A DNA stretch of 64,000 nt. Origin: Phoronis australis (Eukaryota; Phoronida; Phoronidae). The notes below the pieces were generated by a model. It did not search any database. It saw nothing but the letters and a program-made list of their open reading frames with translations, and was not told the origin of the DNA. The position numbers and the translations under genes are program-made. The stretch spans positions 566,346 through 630,345 of the forward strand of contig NMRA01000026.1 in NCBI GenBank assembly GCA_002633005.1. The letters are read 5' to 3'. Shown one piece after another: positions 1 through 11,460 of the stretch (position 1 is the first letter of the stretch; every line of letters starts with the position of its first letter).

Positions 1-203
1 ATAATACTTCAGGAATCAAGGAAAATGCTCGATTTTTAGAGGTAAAAACAGAAAAATTTCCTCGGCGGGAGGGGGGTTTGCCCCCTCCCGACCTCCCCCC
101 ATTCGGTGCTATGCGCATCTACATTCGTGGTTCAGTTTGCGCAAATGCTTCTAACCGGACAAAATGTTGGGCCCCCCCTTGTGATATCCTAGATCCGCCA
201 CTG
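1..203. mobile_element. hAT-like nonautonomous element, right end
   Basis: The segment ends in GATCCGCCACTG at 192-203. This matches, in inverted form, the CAGTGGCGGAT ends of the elements at 9834-10069 and 58310-58467. C-rich and G-rich tracts follow the end, as in the other copies. The left end is not visible and may lie before the window or have been lost. No transposase is encoded. Confidence 0.5.
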
Positions 204-699
204 GTAAGAGAGGGTCATGGCTTGCTGCAGCCACCTAAGCATTACACAGCAAAAAGGACTTATTGAAGTGTCATGCAGCGCCATGTTTGAAGTCATTGTT
301 TTGGCTCATATTTTGGGGCATAACCCTTTATTTTGTTTTTGTTTAAAGGGACCTTGCCGGTTTTACCACTGAAAAACAGGTTTTGGGTTTATTGTTGAAT
401 GGAATACATTTTTTGAAGTTGTTACCTTTGACCAGAGCTAAAGCAACAAAATCCGTTGTTTTGATTAGAAATCGACAATTACCTCTTATCTGTCAGGCAT
501 TAGCTGGCTTAAGTCAAGGACAATGGCATTAAATGCGCTTAATATCTTCTGGTACTTATCGGTTGGGGTTTATCTCCGACAGCAGAATGTTTGGGCGCCA
601 CCGCAGGATTCGCAGTCTCGTTTCCGCGCCAAGGCTGATGACGTAAAATCAATTTTGTCGCCTATAATGTCCCATAAATAGGTCAGTTTCGGGATCTTG
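204..699. other. Unannotated spacer
   Basis: No coding signal or recognisable repeat terminus was found. The segment leads into the LINE fragment and its right part could be decayed LINE sequence. Confidence 0.4.
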
Positions 700-1243
700 A
701 TACACTCGATAAAACCATGGGCAAACTATAACAAGAGATGGAAAATGTGAAACAGAGATAAGAGAACGAATGGGAATGGCCAAATCAGGATTTATAAAAA
801 TGAAAACGATATTAACATCAAGAAACATCAATCGCTATCAGACTGCGACTCTCAACTTGCTACATATATTCGATCCTTAAGTACGGATTCAGACATGGAC
901 TCTCAATAAAACATCGGAAAGAAAGATCGAAGTGTTTAAAATGTGGATATTCAGAAGGATCGGAAGAATAAGCTGGACGCAGAAAATGGCAAATGAATAC
1001 GTGTGCAAACAACTACTAGGTGTTAAACCATTTCTTTTGTCCACCATCCAAAGTCGTAAATTGAACTTTTTTGGGCATATGGCAGGGAATCGCAGGAAGA
1101 CATACTACATGTACACGGTCACGTGGAAGCCAGGGAAAAGAGCAAGAGTACGACAACGATTAATGTGGAGGGGTGACATCAAAATCGACATGGACAAGAT
1201 CAACGATGACGGAATGCACCAGACTGGTAGCAGAGAGAGATAG
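700..1243 (+). pseudogene. LINE (non-LTR retrotransposon) ORF2 C-terminal fragment, decayed
   Basis: Two reading-frame pieces match the C-terminal end of non-LTR reverse transcriptases. The first, from about 736 to 831, reads DGKCETEIRERMGMAKSGF and continues with IKMKTILTSRNIN. The second, from about 881 to 1240, reads TWTLNKTSERKIEVFKMW, then IFRRIGRISWTQKMANE and KLNFFGHMAGN, followed by a basic KRARVRQR stretch. This is the thumb and post-RT region in which the family has conserved W-T-L, R-R-I-L-(R/K)-I-S-W and F-G-H-(M/I) motifs. A frame break and a stop lie between the pieces at about 832-880, and the catalytic FADD region is missing, so the copy is 5'-truncated and dead. The second piece has no ATG until its middle. 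Clade assignment needs the missing RT core. Confidence 0.82.
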
Positions 1244-2438
1244 TGGAGGTCCATTTCACGTCGACCTCAAAGGAAATGACAGCGAACTGAACACCCCTTC
1301 ATACTTTGGCATAATGTCTGAGGTATAGGCCTCATGTAGCTTTTGTAATGTCTTATTCCCTCTGAGGGTTTCATTTTGCCGGACTTCTCCATCGCTGAGT
1401 GACAGTTTATTCTGCTCGTCCCAGCCTTGCGCCCTGCCCCCTGCCCCCAGGGTCTGAAGCAGCATAGCTGCACCCCGTGAAAACCTTCGACTTACATGTA
1501 TTATACAGGTTCGCAAGAAGGTCAGTAACTATCAGTTATTGGGGGCGTAAACTCTCGCACTTCATCAAACCTCAGTGTCTCCTTTTCCTTTAGCAACACC
1601 GGTTCTCGCCTAACCTTATAATTGAGAATTTTTGCAATTTACCTCCTATTGTCAACAATATCGCATATAACCCGTGGGCTCCATTTCCGTTACGGTAGCG
1701 GAAGGTTTGCTTCAGGGGGCCCGGGGCCCGCCGGAAACGATTGTGGGCGCAACTCCTACTCTCATGCTGACACTAGTGTCTCCGCTCCCTCGGTCACCGG
1801 CCACCAAGTAAATTCTAGGCCATGTCGACACCCCTCCACCCCGCGGTCAACATAACACTCATTTCACTTCCACTACCCCCATGAGCCCGTCCACATCAGT
1901 CAATCTCCGCTCCCCTCTCCCGCCCCCTCTCGGTCGTTATTGAAGAGGCCGGAACCTCTTGCCCCTCTGCATCCTGCTTCCTACGTTTATGTTTTCGTAT
2001 TATTATTAGAAAGTTGATTTAAATGTTTACAAACTTTTCATAAAAACCTGGCTACTTTTAAGTTTTGTAGCATTTTTCGAAGTACTCGAAGCACTTTGGA
2101 TTATTTTATTGAAATTTACAACAGTGAAATCTTTATTTAGAATTTAAAAATTTTATTTTTCACTTTCACTCATCACGTACATTGTTAATGGCGTAGGCCT
2201 TGAAATAGGTGATCAGCATTTGAGAGACAGAGCAATCGGCTTGAGTTCGTGTGAGATTCCTACAACAGCGTCTTCCACAGCGCGACGCTCTCATCGGCAA
2301 GACAACGTGCCTGTATACACGCTCTTGATTTTAGGGAGTGCCAAGCGGGAGCATCCAGCGGACCTGTACGTCTACTTTATCGTTATTTTGTGTTTGCCGA
2401 TGCAATTAGTTTGTCACATTCTATTATTCGAGACAATT
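1244..2438. other. LINE 3' remnant and unannotated spacer
   Basis: The first part probably continues the LINE tail. A GC-rich patch lies at about 1700-1960 and an AT-rich run at 1990-2160. The open frames here are short and have no family resemblance that I can see. Confidence 0.4.
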
Positions 2439-2748
2439 CAGGGGCGGATCCAGGATCTTAAGTTAGAGGGGGGCAGGGCACAGGAATAAACAGCATTTCG
2501 GCAGATGCGCGCGCCCAGCCTAAACCTGGGGAAGCAGAGATCTCGAATTCTTGGGTTTGCGACGTGTTGACTAAAAAAAAAACGAAAAGGGTTTATTTAG
2601 GGCATATGCGTTGTTTATTCACCCCCAACTCCCCCTGGTTGCGGGCATGTGCTAGTCAACAACTCGCACCCGAACTCACAACTGGGATCTGGTAGAATTT
2701 TAGGGGGGGCATGGCCCCCTTGCCCCTCCCCCCCTAAATCCGCCACTG
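2439..2748. mobile_element. hAT-like MITE, CAGxGGCGGATC ends
   Basis: The left end reads CAGGGGCGGATCCAGGATC and the right end reads CCTAAATCCGCCACTG, an imperfect terminal inverted repeat. Long G tracts follow the left end and long C tracts precede the right end. The 310 bp element has no coding capacity. CAG...CTG ends are typical of hAT elements. No clean 8-bp target duplication is visible (agacaatt against caagtcat). Confidence 0.65.
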
Positions 2749-3996
2749 CAAGTCATTGTAATGTACACTTGATTGAACCACAGCAGCCATGCATGTGCGC
2801 GCCAGGTTTCTAACTGTTTACGCCATTGTTAAAGATTTTTTTTATGTTTGTACTGGCATGTTATAGTACTTTTCATTGTTGTTTGTTTTTTCGTTTTTTG
2901 TTCGTAAGTCCCATTTCCTGTTATAGATTATTCATAACATTGTACAGTGCAATCTTCAATCTTCAGATGTTGATTGGTGAATCTATTAACCGAGGTTAAT
3001 GTCGTATAATTTCCAACAGTCATGAATATGTTCTCGGGCTGTTCACCTCTTCCAACTGTGATTATACACGATTGAATTTTGAGAAAAAAAAATCGGTGTC
3101 GTCTTAATATTCAATACAATCTAAATCCCGCGCGGCAAGTAAAAACTGACACCGACTTATTTCACCTGAGATCGGTACAATGAAATACAAAACCAAGACG
3201 TCGCAATTTCTGCGGGATTCAAGCGATAAGCCAACAGACGGCTCATAATTGTCCAAAGGGGCCCCTTTAATCGACCCGTGTCCGACGATATCTTTCTTTA
3301 TTACTAAATTTTGTAAAATAAATACGATCTCGAGAACCAATCAAATGTAAGTTGATTTAAAGTCCGAAATCATATTCTACTATCTGCTCACTTTCTACTT
3401 TCAGAGTGTATAATTGTGCCGAGTCAAATTCTTTAGTTTTATTGGTATGTGGCAATACACAAAGTCTTGCTGCCAAAATGAGTTTTACGGCCGTTTGAAC
3501 ATTTTACCCACGATAGCAGGTGGTAGAATCCGAAATTTTGTGGGGATTCTAACACATACATCTTTTATCGGATTTTCAAAGTAAAAACATTCGGTAGTCT
3601 TGTAAAATTTTGACAAGATGATTTACACATTTTGAGAGGCTTTGAGGCGAAACTTACATATTAATAGCACCACCAGGATCTGGCTAACCTGAGGGTAATG
3701 CGTGTATTGCTGCCGCAGGTGGGTATAGCAGGAATGTCATAAGGGAGGGGGGGGGGCAACCATAGGAAAAACGTTTGTGTGTCTCCTGAAACTGCGCTGT
3801 CCCGAGAGGAGGACGGATCGGTTAATCTGGAAGAACAGTGCTAAATTTCCTAAAGCAGTGCATGTCCACTTGAACCGACGCTTACGTGGTCGTCTTCCAT
3901 TAAAACTACTTCCACTGCCACCGACGCCGCCGCTGCTACTGCAGTTCCACACTACTATAATTATATAACTATTACCATTACTATTACCGTTACCGT
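2749..3996. other. Unannotated spacer
   Basis: Mostly AT-rich sequence with a G-run near 3746. No gene or clear repeat boundary was seen. Confidence 0.35.
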
Positions 3997-4001
3997 CATC
4001 G

Positions 4002-4061
<60 letters not shown>

Positions 4062-4098
4062 CTATCATCATCATCATAATCATCATCATCATCATCAT
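3997..4098. repeat. (TCA)n microsatellite
   Basis: About 100 bp of nearly pure CAT/TCA trinucleotide repeat with a few interruptions. Degenerate TTG/CTT trinucleotide-rich sequence follows to about 4190. Confidence 0.95.
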
Positions 4099-4199
4099 TA
4101 ATATTATCATTAGTATCAGCATTATTATCATGTTGTTGTTGCTTTTGCTGTTGCTTCTTCTTCTGTTTTTCTTGTTGTTGTTGTTATTGATATTTTGGC

Positions 4200-5778
4200 T
4201 GCTGTAGTATTGTCTCTAAGACTGATTGAATGTTCAAAAAGCTGTTTGAAGTAAATTGTTATCAGTGATGATCAAGCAAAACCAATTCACCAAAAGTGAC
4301 TTAATAAACTAGCTTATATGGCCCTGTTTAAAGAACATAGCACCCCATTTCAATAAGCATTAATACTGTGAACGGCTGATTAACCAAAATAAATGAAAAT
4401 AACTAGTGTTTACGCATTCGTTTAGCGGTGCATACCTAAAATTTGGCAAAACTTTTGTATGGCCTCGTCGTTCACGCGTCGCATATTCATCTGCATTGTC
4501 AACACTCCATGCTTCTCATAGGCTTTGTAAGGCAAGCTTATAGACGAAATATCACGCGATAAAAGGTGAACAAAATTTTAAAAGGATGTGGTTATTTTGA
4601 TTTGCTGAGTGATTCAATACTCACTCGCACAATCAGCTATAGAAGGGAGAACACTACCACTTCGTTTACGTGGTTACCGCTAGTGGGCTCATGGAGAAGA
4701 GAAGAAATCACAATCTAATGAGGGAATTTTGATTCTAAAGCCTCGGATTTGACCAAGAGATGTCTGCGGTAAGAATTTAATCTTTCTGATAGTTCACGAC
4801 ATGTCGATAACTCGAGTGGGTTTTGTAAAGGTTCTTCTCGGCTTTTACTTGAATGAATAGGCTGGTTTTGTTGGCTCGTGGGTAGTTTGGATAATTATGT
4901 ACATATATTGGTTTCCGATCAACCATTCTAGTTTGTTTGGCGACTGTACTTGTATAGGTTGACTTATGCATTGACTGTTATTGATGAAATGAAAAGCTAA
5001 CAGGGAAATAGACAAAGCTCCCACGTCACTCAAACTGACTATTAATTGATGCCATCTAGACCGTAATTAAATTGGTTTAATTGTTCCTTATTAGAGATTC
5101 GGGTGATTTCATATTCGGCTTGGAAAGCAGGTTTGTTATTGCTTGAGACGAGGCTCTGTGAGTTGGCTTGTCACCGTGTGTCATTTTATGAGCCAAGTGA
5201 CAGTGGTCTCAAGTCTAGCAATAACGAAATGTGAGTTGTACCAGGTTCAGCATCCCCTTCTCAGTTACATAGCGATAAGGTCTAAATCAGAAGTTAATTT
5301 CTTGGGTGAAATCGATCGATCTGGTTAGCGACTGCAACAGTAGAAAATTTTCTTGTATCGGGCATGGTCGAACATCCCTAACCAGTACTCTATGCGTTTA
5401 CAAGAAAATCATCTGAGAAAATAATAACAGGTAATAATTCTAAATAGCAGCAGATTTTTAACTCTGTAGTACACCTAACGATTTGTCCGTGGCTCCCCTA
5501 TGGTGATATCTCCAGTGCGTCACGATCTGGCTTTTCTCTAGCGAAAATTCACTTACGAAACACAGTCCTATTCACGTCAAGCTAGTGCCGCGTTGTCAAT
5601 GGTATCTGCACTTGTATTATCATAAATTAAAAAGTGCCCTGATGGTATTATTAATATTAATAACATGTTTTGTGTTTTCGTAAATGTTAGATAAATCCAG
5701 CATTTCTTTCTGTCTGCGCAAGTGCAGCCTGCGATGAATGTAAACTTAAAATATCCTTTTATGTTTTTATCTTTGCAG
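4200..5778. other. Spacer upstream of the five-exon gene
   Basis: This probably holds the promoter and an untranslated first exon of the downstream + strand gene, because the first coding exon begins right after a splice acceptor. I could not place the transcription start or the donor. Confidence 0.35.
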
Positions 5779-5787
5779 ACAGTCAGC

Positions 5788-8308
5788 ATGTCTAACGTTG
5801 TGGTCCCGACCTCCCAACGAAGTGGGAGTAACGTGTTGACTTTCAACCAGGTAACGCAGCCATTTTCAGTGCAGTTTTTAGCTGTGTAAATATGACTTCA
5901 ACAAAGTACCGAAGCCTTTAGATTCGCATATTACCCTTTCAGCCAAGGTATATTTTTTAAAACTCGTGTGGAACACGTCAGGGCTGCCAATAAAATAAAC
6001 CCGTTTGCCATAGATTTGCGAAGCGACATGGATATTGTTGTCAACAGTAACAATCGATTGCCTAAGCGCCTCTCAATGGGAGGATTGATCCGACGACTTT
6101 TGTATTTTGATTCGGCTATTCACTCGTATCTTGCAGATACACTCGGACCCTCCTAAATATCGCTTCCCCGTGAGTGGATCAGACAGAAATTTGCGTCAAC
6201 TCTTGTTACAAACCAGGGCAAGACAAGGTTAGTATTTTTCTTACCGATGTTGAATACGTACAACGTTTACGACACACTAAGAATATGCCAACCCGGCGTC
6301 ACCCGGCGCTACGTACCTGTAAACCTGGCGCTCATAATGATATGGTAATCTCTCTGCAACTGAACATACACGGACGGACGCTATCTAAACTGAAGTCCGA
6401 TGCAGCCCAAGAATGTTATTTTCTTAGTTTCCCTTCTAGTACTAATTACACGGCTCCTGTTTTTGTTGATAAAGGAAGTTGTTACATCCGAAAATTTCAA
6501 ATTTCAGTTGATCCATTCTTGTTTTATTTACTGAATTATTGGGACACGAACTCCTCCCAACCTTGTTTGGGCTCAAGTGATGGCTGATGTCTTTTTTCTA
6601 TCTCAGAAACATCAGCTCTCAGAAATGCTTATATGAAGAAATTGGAAAAGGCATCTGGAGACCATTCTAAGGAAAAACAGCCAAACAGTGAGTTGAGATT
6701 TAAACGTGATTACCCAATATGTGTAGCTATTAAACCGTAATTAATGCGCACCGCATTGTTTCCATCATCACGCCGTCTTTTTGCTTTTTAAAAGACCTGA
6801 CAACCAGTACGTCCAAGTTACTTATTTTCTGACCTGGCCAATTTTAGGTGTTCCATTTTACTTGTTACAGAACATAACTCCGTATGTCCAACTACTAAAA
6901 CTCGAAAAAAATTGGTTATTGATGAACTTGTAAAACGTAAACAACTACTGTTTCGTATCTAGCTGGTTCCCTGCGTGTCGCTAGGTGGCAGAGAACACGT
7001 GTCATGTACACGCACCGAACCAGCGAGTGTTTTGCATTTGTGTTCACGAAAACACTTTTCCATAACATCGTTGACCAAGTGCACGCGCATCGTGCGACCT
7101 AGTGACACTTGGGGTCAGAAGGTCACAATGAAATGCTTATGCTTGTGTTTAAAAACAAACACGTTCGTGCAACATTTTGTGACGGATATGTTGAGCTTGA
7201 ACTCAAGTCACTGGCAATTTTAAGGTTGGCCAACCTAATATTAAACCGTGAACAGTTTTCTTGAGTCACTGGTGCTCTCTGTGTTCCTGTTTGCAAGGGA
7301 AATAAAGTCATGTCACGGTAAGAAATATGAAACCTATGTTATGAGAGGAAAGATTTATTTCGATTTTAGTCTGCTAAACAGGGCGAAATGCAGCCTCAAT
7401 TTTAAACATTTTAAATTTGTCGTTTCTTGTATTTTCTGTTAGTTGAGATTTCGTTAAGGTGTTGTATTACGTTTGTTAAAGCACTCGATCAGTCGCCAGG
7501 AAGTGCGCAAGGATCTATCCAGAATTCAGTTCCTCGACCCAAAAGCAGAAAGAAAGTTGGACAGTGGGCCTTTTCCAGCAAAAGGAAAATGAGCGGACCC
7601 GTTCACTTTCCAGAAATCAAAACCAAAAGTTTGCACGGTGATGGCTGGATGTCGGAAATTCTCAAGTATGTATCTATTAGTAAATCTAGTTTTCTAGCAA
7701 ACAACTTTCCTCTTTACCCCTATTCGGCCCATTTTTTTCGTAAGTTAGTTCATAACTGGTGCTTGAATACAATGTTTTACTGTGTGCAACTACTGTTAAT
7801 TACAGTGATAATACTGATTCTTGATCATCGCGCAGACGATTCGTACTTGTCGTTCTATCTGTTGAGATCATGCGATCCAACTTAATTTTTAAAAAAAATA
7901 ATTAAACAGTAAATGAAAATTTATTTTTTTTTGTTTTTCAGAGTGGTACCGGAGCGCATCCCAATTTCCACACCTGTCAATCAGCAGATTGATTATAATT
8001 ATCTCAACATGAAAATGTTGGAAAAGGCGAGAACGGGACAAAATTCTTCTCCGTCGACGTATTTTTACTTCACGTCATCGTTTAGGCGAAATGATTTTGA
8101 AATTCACCCAGAATGGTTTTCTGAAAAGCTTTACGTGAAGCGATTTTCCAAGAAGCCAGAAGAGATGAATCGACCAACGGTGCCACGTCTTAGTTTGTCA
8201 TCTCCGCGTAACGATCACTCTCACCAGATGGCGCCACAAAGTGCTCGCGTTTCAAGGCAGAGAGAGTTGCGGCCAGAAAGTTACAGACCAGTGCACAGCG
8301 CGAGATGA
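5788..8308 (+). CDS. Unrecognised 261-residue protein, five coding exons
   Basis: I assembled five exons whose GT-AG borders and phases agree: 5779-5850 (ATG at 5788, A at -3), 6137-6227, 6607-6687, 7482-7665 and 7942-8308 (TGA stop). Coding phases across the four introns are 0, 1, 1 and 2, and every join keeps the frame. The spliced CDS is 786 nt. The acceptor before 5779 (ctttgcag) implies an upstream, probably untranslated, exon. The protein is basic and rich in Ser, Lys, Arg and Pro, with no signal peptide or membrane segment. A basic patch (RPKSRKKVGQWAFSSKRK) lies near residues 97-114. The most ordered part is in the last exon, where IDYNYLNMKMLEKAR and then TYFYFTSSFRR lead into the aromatic-rich stretch HPEWFSEKLYVKRF. 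The C-terminus is low in complexity. I see no known catalytic motif. A role as a structural or adaptor protein is a guess. The gene model is much firmer than any function. Confidence 0.8.
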
Positions 8309-8546
8309 TGAGGTTAATGACATTTTTGTGAACATTGGTTTACCCACTCTCATCATATATTTGCTGAGCCGTAGGAAGCTAGCGGAACGGGAGATGTCGC
8401 CAAAATAGTAACGACCGAGAGAGTTCGAAATTGAAAAAATTATGTTCACCTTCCAACGCCAGATTGTCTAGATTGTTAGCTATTTTGTATATTTATTGGC
8501 ATGATGATGAAAATGTCTCGTTAAAAGTCATTCAGGGTAATTGTAC

Positions 8547-8552
8547 AATAAA
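8547..8552 (+). terminator. Polyadenylation signal of the five-exon gene
   Basis: A canonical AATAAA lies 239 nt after the stop codon, in the expected position for the 3' end of the upstream gene. GT-rich sequence follows within 30 nt. Confidence 0.65.
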
Positions 8553-8569
8553 ATTTCGGTGACCTGTTT

Positions 8570-9833
8570 GTTCATGGAATGTTTAATTACCAAAATTCCT
8601 TTCAGTGGTTTCAGTGAGTTTTCTTTCAACTTGTATAAGTCACACAGGAATTTGGAAGGAAACGATCTAAATTTATGAAAATAAACGTCGTTATGCAAGT
8701 AAAACCTTATTCCTCTAATCATTATACCCGTTCTAACGTGTCCATTAACCCACCCGTTCCCGCGTCCAAAACTAGAACTTTTGATTTAAATCAATTACTG
8801 CTATGACTCTTTTTTTTTACTCAGAGAGAAGTGATTTCTGGGATTTTTCGTTATTCATCAAGACCATGTTCGGCGCACAAAATGACACGCCGTGACGTCA
8901 TTCGGTTTCAAGTAATAACGAACTTACAGTCTTACGTAAGCCCTCAAACCACTTCCAGTTTGACTTTGTAACATGTTGTTGCCAATTTCATAACGGTAAG
9001 TGGTCTAGTAAATTTGAAGTAGTGATTTTGTGATAAATTGTGGGTTAGTAGGCACTTTGAGGGGACATTCTTGCATTTAGCAGACAACATTAAAGGAAAA
9101 ATATTCTCAAAATGCGGGCATGTTATATTCGACTATTAAGGGAAGTTCATCAGAGCCGGAGATTATGGTCCCTTTCGTTAAAAGCTTCCGGACAGTTGGC
9201 GGATAAGATTACAGAAATAGATTAAGGAATTCTGTAGAATGTGAAATTATAAGAAACAGTAGCAAAGTTTCTAACCGCCAAAACGACTCCCCTAATGTCA
9301 AAAGGCATTTCATTGAACGAATTTGTAGTGCGCGTTCCGGCGTCTGCTTCAAGGTACACTCTATTCTGACAATACAAGCGACAGTTTATTCACCTCGCAT
9401 AGAATATGTACACAAACTGATTCACTCTTTATCACTGAATAATGATCGACTCTTCATACTATCAACAGAGCATAATTAGACACCGCAGTCTACTCATATG
9501 TGCACATAAAGCTCTGGTTTGTATATGGGAAACTGTTCTATATCCGAAATTGGCAACATGCGCCTTGTGTATCCCGCCTGCAAAAACCAAGCCGAACAAC
9601 TCTTTCAATATCACTGAAAAAGCGTATAGTTTCAGGAAAACAATGATTAAGTTCGTGCCTGGACGGAAAGACTGAAATGTCACCTTAAGACATGCGCCAG
9701 AAGGGAAAGCCGCCGGGCTGTGTAGAAGCGTAGGCGCAAATATGTGAAACACATAGGTCTAACTATATTTTACGCATCATTTCTGCAGGCTTTGGGGCTA
9801 ATTTACCATTCCCGCACCTCAGTTTCTTCATCC
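8570..9833. other. Intergenic spacer with a CRE-like site
   Basis: A perfect CRE palindrome TGACGTCA is at 8893-8900. A good splice-donor sequence (GGTAAGT) lies near 8995, which could mark a short untranslated first exon of a + strand transcript. No coding exon could be joined to it. Confidence 0.3.
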
Positions 9834-10069
9834 CAGTGGCAAATCTACGTTTTCAGTAAGGGGGGTTTAGGATTCGAGTGCCTCCGAGGCGCCGTAGCGC
9901 CGAGTGGAAGGAAGGGTTTCCCCCCTCCCGTGTAACATTTTTTGTGGTTTTTAGTAACTGATTTCATTTTTCTGGAGAAATTTATTTCAATTTTTAATTT
10001 TGATCCTGTCCCTAGGGGAGGTTTGAACTCCCTGAACGACTGACCCCCCTCATTGTAGATCCGCCTTTG
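9834..10069. mobile_element. hAT-like MITE, CAGTGGCRRATCTACG ends
   Basis: The left end CAGTGGCAAATCTACG pairs with the right end TGTAGATCCGCCTTTG as a terminal inverted repeat. The 8-bp flanks cttcatcc and cgacatcc match at 6 of 8 positions, consistent with a decayed 8-bp hAT target duplication. G-rich and C-rich tracts lie just inside the ends. There is no ORF. It is related to the copies at 1-203, 2439-2748 and 58310-58467. Confidence 0.7.
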
Positions 10070-10810
10070 CGACATCCGGCCCTTACTATTGGAAAGATTT
10101 CATGCAAAGTGGCCTATTTTTCTTTTCAGTCATCACACCGTCATGTACGAGCACACCTCTCTCTTCATCACTGGGGCTTATGATACAAAAGTAGGACAGT
10201 TTTCAAATGTTTTTTGCTTTATTAATCTGTTATGTTGGTTTGCCAATAGCGCCATCCTGCCTACACGTCACTTTTTAACAGCATCTGAAAAGTAATATCG
10301 GTGACCCATCTTCAATATCTGACAAACAACTAAAATTGTTAACGCTGAACAATTTTGCGAGGCCGTTTTAATATTAAAAATAATTTCCCTCAGTTTAGTT
10401 TTTTTTAGCAGTGAGCGACATGTCAGTAGAAATTTTTATTGTGACCGCTAGATGTCGCGGAAGATTTTCGAAAGCTAAACAGTCGCCAGGGGGAGAGAAA
10501 CATGCCTCGTATGATTGCGCCAACATTCAAGTAGGACTTCACTGCATCAATGATAGCTGTTGCACGTTGTGCTTAAAGGTACACTGGGAATCCGTCAGGG
10601 ATGGATCAACAGTGCTGTAGTGCGGTTTACTCAACTGGCGTTGATGTTACTTCATTTATCATGCGGTTTTCCTCAGCGGCTGAGGACCTCAGCCCGGCCT
10701 CACTCAGTCTCTGTCTCTGAGTCTTTTCACTTTTGTCATCATTGACGATGTCACTCTCAGTCTCAAGCTATTGGATTCTGTAGAGAGTGAACTCCTATGT
10801 TTCTTTTACG
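10070..10810. other. Spacer with one weak exon-like stretch
   Basis: A ttttcttttcag acceptor at about 10130 precedes an open frame reading HHTVMYEHTSLFITGAYDTK, which resembles a Kelch blade only loosely. No good donor or neighbouring exon supports it. The rest has no visible feature. Confidence 0.2.
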
Positions 10811-11114
10811 CATAGGAGAGGGACACCTTTAGGAGGGCCCTTGACCCTTCCAACTCGAATACTCCCGTAATCAAACTTTTTCTTCAGTCAGTGTTTCGCT
10901 CAGTTGGCCAAATCGGCAACTGACCGTTTTTAACACTGCACGCGTTCCTCAGTAGTGGGCATGGTAAAATAGGAGCGCGCAGTGTTAAAAATGGCCAGTT
11001 GCCGATTTGGCCAACTGCGAACGAAACACTGATTGAAGAAAAAGTTTGATTACGGGAGTATTTGTTCGAGTTGGAAGGAATTAAAGATGAGGGCCTCCTA
11101 AAGTGTCCCTCTAT
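10811..11114. repeat. Long inverted repeat (foldback), about 135 bp arms
   Basis: The left arm, 10811-10943, runs from cataggagagggacacc to acactgcacgcg. It matches the reverse complement of the right arm, 10975-11114, over nearly its whole length with small indels. A loop of about 31 bp separates them. Shared core words include ACTCCCGTAATCAAAC and TTGGCCAAATCGGCAACTG. An additional 8-bp hairpin, CTCCTATG/CATAGGAG, sits at the left boundary. There is no ORF. It could be a foldback MITE or two head-to-head copies of one element. A transcript would form a long dsRNA stem. Confidence 0.85.
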
Positions 11115-11239
11115 GTTTAAAAGGGACGTATAACAACGTGACTTTGATGTTTTGATCAGTGTGAGGCATAATTCACCGAAAAGCTTCTGGCGTATGAAGC
11201 GCCAAAGGTCACTGTCTATTGAATTCTCGATGAGTCTGA

Positions 11240-11455
11240 ATTTGATTCAATCTCGAGTTTTCTTGCCTCTGCTCAGAGTCAGACTTGGCGCTTTTACAAC
11301 TCTGGTACCTCTAGACACATAACCCGTCTGTAAAAAAGTATTTACAGGGTACCCCCAGTAACAGTAGTAATTACCTAGTAATTCCTCCAACCCGTCGGGA
11401 ATCGAACTGGACCAGCTCAGTACTCGCATAAACTAGATGTTGTCACTTGGTACAA
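11240..11455 (-). mobile_element. tRNA-derived SINE-like fragment
   Basis: On the minus strand the sequence AGTTCGATTCCCGACGG (about 11388-11408) is a near-perfect pol III box B. It lies about 50 nt after a degenerate tRNA 5' region that begins near 11455. The head does not fold into a canonical tRNA, which indicates a SINE and not a functional tRNA gene. Confidence 0.4.
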
Positions 11456-11460
11456 AGCTA

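Noticed and set aside
1256-1516. 86-codon minus-strand open frame after the LINE fragment
   Set aside because: It has no start context, splice partner or recognisable motif, and it probably overlaps LINE 3' sequence.
3737-3968. Open frames rich in Pro/Leu or Arg
   Set aside because: Low-complexity sequence next to a microsatellite, with no splice or homology support.
5577-5846. 89-codon open frame on the minus strand
   Set aside because: It is antisense to the first coding exon and has no features of its own.
6174-6587. 137-codon open frame on the plus strand
   Set aside because: It overlaps exon 2 of the five-exon gene in another frame and continues through the intron, while the exon frame joins its neighbours in phase.
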